Assembly (NCBI GenBank): GCA_005697215.1
Contig: CP040003.1
Span: 124,001 to 188,000 of the forward strand
Reading direction: 5' to 3'
Length of the DNA stretch: 64,000 nt
Origin: Candidatus Saccharibacteria bacterium oral taxon 488
Lineage (GTDB): Bacteria > Patescibacteriota > Saccharimonadia > Saccharimonadales > Saccharimonadaceae
Part shown: piece after piece, positions 58,001 through 64,000 of the stretch
How positions within the stretch are numbered: position 1 is the stretch's first letter
Layout of the letters: each line of letters opens with the position of its first letter
Translations under genes and position numbers: made by a program
Notes under the pieces: model-generated
The model's database searches: none
Told to the model about the DNA's origin: nothing
The model's input: only the letters and a program-made list of their open reading frames with translations

Positions 58001-59219
58001 GAATGAACTGATGGATAAGTTTAGTGCCGATAGTTTGCGTTTCTTGCTGCTGAGCAGCCCGCTGCTCAACGGTGAAGACTTTGCCTTGCATGATAAAGAC
58101 GTCGGCGACGTGGCGCGCAAGCTCAGTATGATTTGGAATATGTATGATTTCTTCACCATGTATGCGGAAGTTGACGAGTTCACATTTCCGTACGATACGG
58201 CGTCTTCGGATGCGTTTCTCGTTCACCGTATCACTAATACAACTCACTCCGATACTCCCGAATCCTTGTCTCGCACTGGAACTGAGAACTCGTTCCAGAT
58301 TAGTGTCAATATTGATAAACTATCTAACCCGCTCGATAGTTGGATTATCAGTCGTTTGCACGAGCTGGTAGCTAAAGTTGAGGAAAACATGGATGCCTAC
58401 AATATTCCTGATGCGCTGAGCCCAATTTTGCCATTCCTGGACGACGCATCCAACTGGTACGTGCGCCGCAGCCGCCGCCGCTTCTGGAAGTCGGAAGATG
58501 ATGGTGACAAAAACGATGCGTACCGCACACTACACTACGTCTTGGTACGCCTGAGCTACATTTTGGCGCCATTTACGCCGTTTTTGGCTGAGGAGTTGTA
58601 TCACAATTTGACGGGTGATGATGAATCGATTCACTTGAAGGATTGGCTCACGGCTGGGGCAATCAATGATCAGGTGTTAGCCGATATGGCTCGGACACGC
58701 GAATTGATCAACAACGGCCTTAGTTTGCGGATGAAGCAGGATGAGCATCAAACATCGATCAAGGTTCGCCAGCCGCTGCAATATGCGGCATATGCGGGTG
58801 CAAAGCTGGCTGAGTACTACGAGCAGATCATGGCCGAGGAGCTAAATGTTAAGGAAATTCGCTGGATTGAGAATCTAGACGAGTATCTGGCTGATTATGA
58901 TGTGACCGAGGGCACGATCAAGCCAGAGAATTGGATCGAAATTAGCAAGCAATTGACGCCCGAGCTCAAACGCGAAGGCCTGATGCGTGAAGTCATCCGT
59001 CATGTGCAGAGTGCGCGCAAGAAGGCGGGATTGCAAGTGGACGATCGGATTATGCTGCAGCTGACGACGAATGACGAGCAACTTCATCAAGCGATTGATG
59101 AGCATACTGAGGTGATTGCTACTGAGACGCTGGCGGTGTTTGGCGAGGTGCATGACAACCAGTCGACAGTGACGGTTGAAGGGGCTGAGCTCGAGATTGC
59201 TCTTGCTGTTGTAAAATAG
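55041..59219 (+). CDS. ileS: Isoleucyl-tRNA synthetase with two inserted enzyme domains
   Basis: IleRS charges tRNA-Ile. At 1392 residues it is about 350 longer than usual. The HIGH-type motif is PHHG (residues 54-57), followed by GWDCHGLPAENFVEKQ; the editing domain begins at AWTTTPWTLPANLMLAVNP; KMSKS is at 976-980; the anticodon-binding domain and a C-terminal extension follow. Residues 113-280 are a GNAT acetyltransferase inserted after RRQIVTSS. Residues about 441-625 are an RBBP9/YdeN-like serine hydrolase inserted in the editing domain after YCEVKV. Both are in frame. All core synthetase motifs are intact, so it should be functional. AAAGGAG precedes the ATG. Confidence 0.93.
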   Translation: MKFKHGTRRRAAEYEKDWVQRWKDGQTFEKSVAQRSADNAYVFYDGPPFITGVPHHGTLLSSIVKDAVPRYWTMKGKRVERRWGWDCHGLPAENFVEKQMNIVDRRQIVTSSVKRVKLVNDFDNATKVITKVAGWMEQRGYGSSSWDADNLTPDKLKEEFGRDNFYVAYDDDKLVGGVVISDKDSYNFFAGKKDNSTSVGYLYKMAVLPEFQGQGYADAVLKEAFRLSKQEGVKEIRIEVGEHQPKLVNLYERNGFQRVGEHMSTETGANWLLYSLEVSSSPDPMYGQPLLSDKDGNPLPTISLEKYITKARESMVANSETWQGVIDRIGRWVDFAGAYRTMDKDFMESVWWAFKQLYEAGKIYEGEKVLMYDTKFATPVSKAEVTMDNDAYQTVTDPSVYVKFKLDDEGAAVLAWTTTPWTLPANLMLAVNPEMTYCEVKVPKGTKNVFLLSGKHAYASREYYPQLKQQLEQQGYAVTIIDHVNPDSPDLAENVERLAQYDFANAHVVTHSLGAATFLKYLQDANVTVASLTMIAPAYGVSNSSDEQWKQESGYVGLAVDLAQVRRKIDQRPTIVYSDDAEVLNQGFAQLGTELDAVMQHEPGKGHFFATEKSLAPEITLPLSEKFILAEEALERTLQDEKHQPLDYKVLRKFPGSELVGKTYQPLDTGSTWPENDKIHTIYAADFVSHESGTGIVHIAPAYGEDDFELGKANGIAPFHVIDDNGYYTDTNYKGLEVWENNKFIAKDLKEKGAVWKIEYIRHEYPFNPRSKQRIMYRAIPSWFFDIQGQKPLMLEQNEHINWFPAHLKHGRFAKNIEQAPDWNLSRDRFWATTVPVWKGDQGTVKVVGSYAELKELSGVELDDYHRPWVDDITFEIDGETFTRIDKVLDCWFESGSMPFAQLHYPFENQAKFEQNYPADFIVEYIGQVRAWFYYVHAVNTALAEIGAFGEAGEQHKNAYSNVITTGVVAGNDGRKMSKSLGNFTDPNELMDKFSADSLRFLLLSSPLLNGEDFALHDKDVGDVARKLSMIWNMYDFFTMYAEVDEFTFPYDTASSDAFLVHRITNTTHSDTPESLSRTGTENSFQISVNIDKLSNPLDSWIISRLHELVAKVEENMDAYNIPDALSPILPFLDDASNWYVRRSRRRFWKSEDDGDKNDAYRTLHYVLVRLSYILAPFTPFLAEELYHNLTGDDESIHLKDWLTAGAINDQVLADMARTRELINNGLSLRMKQDEHQTSIKVRQPLQYAAYAGAKLAEYYEQIMAEELNVKEIRWIENLDEYLADYDVTEGTIKPENWIEISKQLTPELKREGLMREVIRHVQSARKKAGLQVDDRIMLQLTTNDEQLHQAIDEHTEVIATETLAVFGEVHDNQSTVTVEGAELEIALAVVK
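55370..55376 (+). repeat. Direct repeat GAGTAGC, left copy, at the GNAT insertion
   Basis: GAGTAGC at 55370-55376 recurs in the same codon phase at 55874-55880. The copies are 504 bp (168 codons) apart. Confidence 0.7.
55377..55880 (+). other. GNAT acetyltransferase domain inserted into ileS
   Basis: This 504-bp block encodes residues 113-280. It shows an N-terminal helix pair, the strand KLVGGVVISD, motif A as AVLPEFQGQGYADAVLKEAF (acetyl-CoA pyrophosphate loop QGQGYA) and motif B as LVNLYERNGFQRVGEH, all typical of GNAT N-acetyltransferases. Its DNA is more AT-rich than the synthetase parts on both sides. Without the block the host reads VTSSSPDPMYGQPL, a smooth synthetase sequence. The right copy of GAGTAGC forms its last 7 bases. 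Confidence 0.88.
55874..55880 (+). repeat. Direct repeat GAGTAGC, right copy, at the GNAT insertion
   Basis: Second copy of the 7-bp repeat that brackets the GNAT block; in phase with the left copy. Confidence 0.7.
56368..56915 (+). other. RBBP9/YdeN-like serine hydrolase domain inserted into the IleRS editing domain
   Basis: Residues about 441-625 of ileS. The first strand NVFLLSG is followed by SREYYPQLKQQLEQQGYAVT and NPDSPDLAENVERL, as in RBBP9/YdeN alpha/beta hydrolases. The nucleophile elbow is THSLGA (Ser512), the acid is in VYSDDAE (Asp579 or Asp580) and the base is His607 in GKGHFF, so the triad looks complete. Synthetase sequence resumes with SEKFILAEEALERTL. Junctions are approximate; no clean direct repeat flanks this insertion. 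Confidence 0.85.
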
Positions 59220-59301
59220 TCATCAGGATAAAAGTTACTACCTTAAAACTAATGCGTGACAAACGTTTGCTCGGCTGCGCGCCGATCGGACATTCATGAC
59301 C

Positions 59302-59330
59302 TTGGCGATCGCCATACAACGCGGTACAAT
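59302..59330 (+). promoter_or_regulatory. Promoter of the Tim44/DUF3137-like gene (leaderless)
   Basis: TTGGCG (59302-59307), 17 bp, TACAAT (59325-59330), ending 6 nt before the ATG at 59337. Confidence 0.65.
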
Positions 59331-59336
59331 GGGTCT

Positions 59337-60680
59337 ATGTGTAATCTAGCAGTTCTCAGTCAGTTACTCTTTTTTGCGCGAGCCGGTGGCGGCGGGTCAA
59401 GTTCTGGCGGCGGTGGTGGCGTTGTCCTTTTCGGGATACCGATGGTAATTGCAATTTCGGTAAGTGGTTTTGTGAAAAAAACCACCCAGTCAAAGATGGC
59501 CGCCATAGCGGTCGGGTTTTTGGCCGGCCTACTCGCTAGTTTGTTCTACCTACTCGGCGGTGTTGTTGTATTTATCATGGTGGCTATCTCGGCATTAGTC
59601 GGTGCGATTATCGGGGCATTTACGGATAAGATCAGCCGTTTTCGCAAGGGCAGTGAGGCCGCGCAGCAAGCCGTCCGGCAAGCGGCGGCTCAGGACAGCG
59701 CCTGGAACGAACAGGGTATTGTCAATTATGCAACAACGGTGTTCAATCGGTTTCAATATGATTGGGGGCGGATGGATCTGTCATCAATTCAGCAATACGT
59801 CACGCCGAATTATGCACGGCACATCGGACTAATGTTGTACGCTCTACAACAGATGGGGCGAGTCAATCGCATGAAGAATGTGGCGGTCAGTGAAGCGATT
59901 ATCACCCGGGCGTATGATGATGCGAATGATCAGAATGACTGCGTGAGTGTGAGTTTTGTTGCCTCGGCAAATGATGAGCTGGTTGACACGGCGAGCGGTG
60001 CGGTGCTACATCGTGACACGGGCGAGTTTGGTGAGCAGTGGAACTTTGTGCGCTCGGGTGATGGCTGGTTACTGGATAGTATTGATCAGGAAACGGAAGA
60101 TACTGCCCAGCTTGTTGCCTCTATGCAGCAGTTTGCAGCGCAATACGACATGTACTTCAGTCCGGACTGGGGGCGGTTACTGCTACCGACCCGCGGTGAA
60201 TTGTTTAAGGGCGGCTTTAAGGGTACTGACATCAATAACCATATCATTGGATTCTGGACGGGCAATTTATTGGTGCAGCTATACACCTATGTGGCTGACG
60301 CCTCAAATACTGATTCAGCGACTACATACATTATTGGACAGGTTAATTTACCAAAGTCGTATGGCGGGATTTTGGTGGAGCGTCGGGATTCGCGCTTCCT
60401 GAAGCGGTTCAGGGCGCCGTCGGGTTATAAAAAAGTAGAACTGGAATGGGGTGACTTTAACAAGCGCTACCAAGTATACGCCACCGATGAAAATCAGGTG
60501 ACGAGCTTTGAACTGCTCAACCCAAGTTTCATGGCGTGGTTGTATGATCAGGATATTAAGGTTAATATTGAGGTGGTAGATAATATTGTTTATCTCTATG
60601 CCAAAATTTCCACTGGCGAGATGCGCTACGGGGAGATGATGGATATTTTGCAGAAATCACATAAAGAACTCAAGATGTAA
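59337..60680 (+). CDS. Membrane protein with Tim44-like domain
   Basis: A protein of 447 residues. The N-terminus has a short hydrophobic stretch, a Gly/Ser-rich segment (GGGGSSSGGGGG) and two membrane helices (VLFGIPMVIAISVSGFV; LLASLFYLLGGVVVFIMVAI). Residues about 130-270 resemble a Tim44-like/TPM-associated domain (YVTPNYARHIGLMLYALQQM ... VSVSFVASANDELVD ... WNFVRSGDGWLLDSI). The last 160 residues resemble a DUF3137-type domain. Its role is unknown. The start at 59337 is chosen because the -10 box is 6 nt upstream; a frame open further upstream would include the promoter. Confidence 0.65.
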   Translation: MCNLAVLSQLLFFARAGGGGSSSGGGGGVVLFGIPMVIAISVSGFVKKTTQSKMAAIAVGFLAGLLASLFYLLGGVVVFIMVAISALVGAIIGAFTDKISRFRKGSEAAQQAVRQAAAQDSAWNEQGIVNYATTVFNRFQYDWGRMDLSSIQQYVTPNYARHIGLMLYALQQMGRVNRMKNVAVSEAIITRAYDDANDQNDCVSVSFVASANDELVDTASGAVLHRDTGEFGEQWNFVRSGDGWLLDSIDQETEDTAQLVASMQQFAAQYDMYFSPDWGRLLLPTRGELFKGGFKGTDINNHIIGFWTGNLLVQLYTYVADASNTDSATTYIIGQVNLPKSYGGILVERRDSRFLKRFRAPSGYKKVELEWGDFNKRYQVYATDENQVTSFELLNPSFMAWLYDQDIKVNIEVVDNIVYLYAKISTGEMRYGEMMDILQKSHKELKM

Positions 60681-60689
60681 GGAGGAGAT

Positions 60690-61514
60690 ATGATTACCAA
60701 AGCTATTATTCCGGTCGCTGGTTGGGGTACGCGGATGTTGCCAATTACCAAATCAATTGAAAAATGTATGTTGCCGATCGGTAATCGCCCGCTGATTGAT
60801 TATGTGGTGCAGGACTGCTTGGCGGCCGGCGTGCGTGAGCTGATTTTTGTGGTTGGCGAGCAGAGTTCACAGTTAGAGAGCTATTATCGGAGCAATATTT
60901 TGCTCAACGATTATTTGCGGAGCAAGGGTAAGGACGACAAGTTGGCTCTGGTGGCGCCGATCGATGCGAAGCTTCATTTTGTGACGCAGCCGAGCTATGG
61001 CAAGTATGGCTCAGCAGTACCGGTAGCCCTGGCGGCTGATTATCTCGAGGATGGTGAGTCGGCAGTGGTGCTGATGGGTGATGACTTTATGTATAATGCC
61101 GATGGCTCAAGCGAAGTGGCGCGGCTATTGGCGGCGACGCCAGACGGTCAATGTAGTCTGCTGGCCCAGGAAGTGCCGGGTGATGACATTAGTCGGTACG
61201 GGGCGATTGTGATGGATGAAGACGGCAATTTTGTCGAGATCGTTGAAAAGCCAAGGCCAGAAGAGGCACCGAGCCACTTTGCCAACATCGGTAAATATGT
61301 CCTCACCAAGAAAGTTATTCAGTCTTGTGCTGATGTTGAAATATCGCCGCGTGGTGAGTATGAGTTGACCGATGCGATCAGTAATTATGCTCGGGCCGGC
61401 GGTGTCGTCAAGGTTGTACCAGCGGTAGGTATGCATTTGGACGGCGGTAATGTCGAGGGCTGGTTGCACGCAAACAATGTGGTGTGCGGTCGGTCGGGGT
61501 CGTGTTCGTGTTGA
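60690..61514 (+). CDS. galU: UTP-glucose-1-phosphate uridylyltransferase
   Basis: This enzyme makes UDP-glucose from UTP and glucose-1-phosphate for envelope glycans. It has 274 residues. The nucleotidyl-transfer loop reads GWGTRMLPITKSIEKCMLPI, where most enzymes have GxGTRxLPxTKxxPKxMLP: the loop Lys is kept but the preceding Pro is Glu. VLMGDDFMY (metal-binding Asp) and FVEIVEKP (sugar-site Glu-Lys) are conserved. The C-terminal tail is short and Cys-rich (GRSGSCSC). GGAGG precedes the start, 9 nt after the previous gene. Confidence 0.9.
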   Translation: MITKAIIPVAGWGTRMLPITKSIEKCMLPIGNRPLIDYVVQDCLAAGVRELIFVVGEQSSQLESYYRSNILLNDYLRSKGKDDKLALVAPIDAKLHFVTQPSYGKYGSAVPVALAADYLEDGESAVVLMGDDFMYNADGSSEVARLLAATPDGQCSLLAQEVPGDDISRYGAIVMDEDGNFVEIVEKPRPEEAPSHFANIGKYVLTKKVIQSCADVEISPRGEYELTDAISNYARAGGVVKVVPAVGMHLDGGNVEGWLHANNVVCGRSGSCSC

Positions 61515-61538
61515 GGTCTGATTGAGCATGATTTTTGC

Positions 61539-61567
61539 TTGCCAAACGCTTATGCTTAGCGTATAAT
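61539..61567 (+). promoter_or_regulatory. Promoter of the giant surface protein gene
   Basis: TTGCCA (61539-61544), 17 bp, TATAAT (61562-61567). The leader is about 50 nt with a GGGGA site. Confidence 0.75.
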
Positions 61568-61623
61568 GTAAGCATTAGTACTCTAAATACTGAAATATAC
61601 AATAATAACAGGGGACATCACGC

Positions 61624-64000
61624 ATGAAGGTAATACAAAAGACAAGGCGATTATTGTTGACAAATGCGGTGGTTGCAGTTGTTGTTGGTGTGTTTGCGAT
61701 GCACTACCTCGCACCAAGCCAGCTGGCAAAAGCTGATCCTATTAACTCAACCGACTTCGTCATGACCATCGATACGCGAAAAGGTGTTGGCAATACGTTT
61801 ACCATACCAACATTTGGTGGTGGTTATAATTACAACGTTTCGTGTGGTAACGGCGTAACGCTAACTGGTCAAACGGGCAGTGCGGTATGTTCATATGCTG
61901 CAGCTGGTGAATATCAGATTCGCATTAGCGGTGCTTTCCCACGCATATTCTTTAACTTTACCGGTGATAAGCTAAAAGTTATATCAATTGACCAGTGGGG
62001 AACAAACGAGTGGCTGAATATGGAGCACGCCTTTGACGGTGCCGAGAATCTCGATGTGAAAGCAACCGATAAACCACGGATGGGTAAAGTGGTGAGCTTG
62101 GCTTATATGTTCCGAGATGCTAAGAACCTGAAGGGTGTAGGTGCTGACTGGCAATGGGACACCGCCAATGTCCAGAGCTTGAATAGTACGTTCTCTGGAG
62201 CTCGCCAGTTTAACCAGGATATCTCTAACTGGAATACGGCTAAGGTAACTGATATGGATAACACGTTTACCAATGCCTACGAGTTTAATCAGCCGATTCA
62301 GAAATGGGATGTTAGCAAAGTAACGACGATGGTGGCAGTATTAGCATACGCTAAGAAATTTAATCAGCCAATTGGTGAGTGGAATACTGCGCGACTGGCG
62401 GACGCCCTCTTAGCGCTGGCTGGTGCTGAGAAATTTGACCAGTCACTGGCACATTGGGATGTCCGTCAATTAACAAATGCAGACGGATTACTCAATGGAA
62501 TAAAGATATCGACTCTAAATTATGATGCGACATTGATGGCGTGGCAGGGACAGGCCGTAAATAATAACGTCAAGCTCGGCGGTGGTAATAGCAAGTTCTG
62601 CCTGGCGGATACGCAGCGCAGCAACTTGGTGAACGCAAAAGCATGGACGATTACTGATGGTGGTAAAGACTGTACAGCATATGCAGTCACCGCGGTAGAC
62701 TATGCCGGTGCTGCCAATATTGATGAGAATAGTGCAGCTGGGACGGTGTTGGGTCGGCTGACGAGTACTGACGCTGTCGGCTCACCACAGGGTGATTTCA
62801 CCTATACACTTGGCTGTGCTGGTGCGCAAAATAATCTTGTGACGATTGATGGTAATACGATCAAGTTGGCGCGGTCACCAGATTATGAGCAAAATACTAC
62901 GCTAGCGATTTGTGTGCGATCGACCAACAAGGCTGGACAGACGTTTGATAAGCATCTAACGATTACGGTGAATAACCTTCTCACACTTTCCTATAATGCA
63001 AATGGTGCCGATGCGGGTACAGTACCAGCCTCAACAGGAGAGACACTTCGCTCTGGTGCTACAGTGGCTGTGGCAGCAAATACCGGTAACTTGGCAAAAG
63101 TAGGTCATACATTCACTGGCTGGAATACGATGGTTAACGGCGGTGGCACGGCATACGCAGCAGGCACAACTGTGACGGTAACAGCTGATACAACGCTGTA
63201 TGCACAGTGGCAAGTTAATAACTATACATTGCATTTTGATACCAAGGGTGGCTCTAGCGTACCGGATCAAACAGTGGCATTTGGTGCGAAGGCAACAGCG
63301 CCAACAGCACCAACTAAAACAGGCCACACATTCACTGGTTGGTATAAGGACGCTGGATTTACACAACCCTGGGATTTTACGACCGACACGATGCCGGCAG
63401 CCGATACAACACTTCATGCCAAGTGGACAGTGAACCAATATAAGGTGCATTATGATGCGAACACTGGTAGCGGCGCGACACCGGATACTGTTGGTAATTA
63501 TGATGCTACAGTACAGTTGGCGAATAGTAATTTTACAAAAACCGGTCATGCGTTCACCGGCTGGAACACGATGGCTAACGGTGGCGGTACAGCGTATGCG
63601 GCTGGTGATAATTTCCACCTGACTGGTGATGTAACGCTGTATGCTCAGTGGCGCAAGAATAATTATACGCTTACTTTTGACTCGAAGGGTGGTTCACCTG
63701 TACCGTCACAAACGGTAGAGTATGGCGCTAAGGTAACTGAGCCGACCCCACCAACTAAGACTGGCCACACGTTCGCCGGTTGGTATAAAGATGCTGGGTT
63801 TGCTAATCCATGGAACTTTGGTACCGACACCATGCCAGACATTAACGCAACACTGTACGCCAAGTGGACGGTTAACCAGTATAAAATTCACTACAATGCT
63901 AATACTGGCACGGGGACAATGAGCGATACAGTTGGCAATTATAATAGTACTGTTCAGATAGCAGCAAATAGCTTCACGAAAGCAGGTCATGCGTTCACTG
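61624..64000 (+). CDS. BspA-like/InlB-repeat surface protein, 3'-truncated by the window
   Basis: A reading frame open from ATG 61624 to the window end (at least 792 residues). A signal peptide has a basic start, a hydrophobic core (AVVAVVVGVFAMHYL) and a likely cut after LAKA. Residues 130-280 are DUF285/BspA-type repeats (FNQDISNWNTAKVTDMDNTF, FNQPIQKWDVSKVTTM), as in surface proteins of oral bacteria. A cadherin-like domain follows (NIDENSAAGTVLG). From about residue 455 InlB-type B-repeats alternate (GHTFTGWYKD, TLYAQW). It is probably a large adhesin that contacts the host bacterium or mucosa; the anchor lies beyond the window. Confidence 0.88.
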   Translation, partial: MKVIQKTRRLLLTNAVVAVVVGVFAMHYLAPSQLAKADPINSTDFVMTIDTRKGVGNTFTIPTFGGGYNYNVSCGNGVTLTGQTGSAVCSYAAAGEYQIRISGAFPRIFFNFTGDKLKVISIDQWGTNEWLNMEHAFDGAENLDVKATDKPRMGKVVSLAYMFRDAKNLKGVGADWQWDTANVQSLNSTFSGARQFNQDISNWNTAKVTDMDNTFTNAYEFNQPIQKWDVSKVTTMVAVLAYAKKFNQPIGEWNTARLADALLALAGAEKFDQSLAHWDVRQLTNADGLLNGIKISTLNYDATLMAWQGQAVNNNVKLGGGNSKFCLADTQRSNLVNAKAWTITDGGKDCTAYAVTAVDYAGAANIDENSAAGTVLGRLTSTDAVGSPQGDFTYTLGCAGAQNNLVTIDGNTIKLARSPDYEQNTTLAICVRSTNKAGQTFDKHLTITVNNLLTLSYNANGADAGTVPASTGETLRSGATVAVAANTGNLAKVGHTFTGWNTMVNGGGTAYAAGTTVTVTADTTLYAQWQVNNYTLHFDTKGGSSVPDQTVAFGAKATAPTAPTKTGHTFTGWYKDAGFTQPWDFTTDTMPAADTTLHAKWTVNQYKVHYDANTGSGATPDTVGNYDATVQLANSNFTKTGHAFTGWNTMANGGGTAYAAGDNFHLTGDVTLYAQWRKNNYTLTFDSKGGSPVPSQTVEYGAKVTEPTPPTKTGHTFAGWYKDAGFANPWNFGTDTMPDINATLYAKWTVNQYKIHYNANTGTGTMSDTVGNYNSTVQIAANSFTKAGHAFT
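62990..64000 (+). repeat. Alternating InlB/flg-type tandem repeats
   Basis: Two repeat types of 210-225 bp alternate (A about 62990-63215, B 63216-63432, A 63433-63657, B 63658-63873, A from 63874), giving a higher-order period near 443 bp. Each unit ends in an A.W motif such as LYAQW or LHAKW. Units share about two-thirds or more identity in DNA, so copy number could vary by recombination. Confidence 0.8.

Noticed and set aside
55041..59219. Inteins as an explanation for the long ileS
   Set aside because: No splice-junction residues (Cys/Ser ... His-Asn) or Hedgehog/intein motifs; the inserts match GNAT and alpha/beta hydrolase folds instead.

Overview
The window looks like a stretch of a Candidatus Saccharibacteria (TM7) chromosome, probably an oral Nanosynbacter-like lineage. 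The grounds are a 16S rRNA with Patescibacteria-type sequence at usually invariant sites, a compact gene set with short core proteins, several families known mainly from this phylum (LPxTGP-anchored proteins, KGG protein, VirD4-like ATPase, short IF-2), and TGA used as stop (genetic code 11). The assignment rests on recognition only; no search was run.

Layout. 1-3.4 kb: end of an alkyltransferase-like gene, miaA, a winged-helix protein, an MBL-fold protein, rpmB and a site-2 protease. 3.4-7.1 kb: a 6S-like RNA, RNase P RNA, the infC-rpmI-rplT operon (infC starts with AUU), a yifB/comM gene broken by one extra unit of a pentanucleotide repeat, and tmRNA. 7.2-8.2 kb: AT-rich, gene-poor DNA with a possible structured RNA. 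8.2-14.3 kb: membrane and secretion-type genes, including a VirD4/TraD-like ATPase and an LPRTG surface protein. 14.4-19.4 kb: gyrB-gyrA and a PAP2-related gene. 19.4-27.8 kb: a split rRNA locus. The 16S gene has its own promoter, processing stem and terminator. It is separated from 23S-5S by a small membrane gene, three tRNAs, an unknown gene and pyrD. 27.8-32.3 kb: surface and envelope genes, a candidate small RNA, a KGG protein and a ROK kinase. 32.4-35.3 kb: rpsA and infB. 35.4-38.5 kb: lineage-specific unknown genes. 38.5-44.1 kb: priA-def-fmt, then a winged-helix gene and recJ. 45-50.8 kb: rpsU-yqeY-adk-map-ftsA-ftsZ-nrdR, a thioredoxin-like protein and VKOR. 50.8-55 kb: LiaF-like and accessory genes. 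55-64 kb: a heavily modified ileS, a Tim44/DUF3137-like gene, galU and the start of a giant repeat-rich surface protein.

The most striking object is ileS. The 1392-residue isoleucyl-tRNA synthetase carries two foreign enzyme domains inserted in frame. A GNAT acetyltransferase lies after the HIGH region, flanked by a 7-bp direct repeat. An RBBP9/YdeN-like serine hydrolase with an apparently intact Ser-Asp-His triad lies inside the editing domain. Removing both leaves a synthetase of ordinary length.

Other unusual points are a NrdR without its zinc ribbon, a class-2-like dihydroorotate dehydrogenase with a class-1 catalytic Cys, many genes whose -10 box lies only 6-11 nt before the start codon (leaderless mRNAs), and two or three candidate small RNAs.
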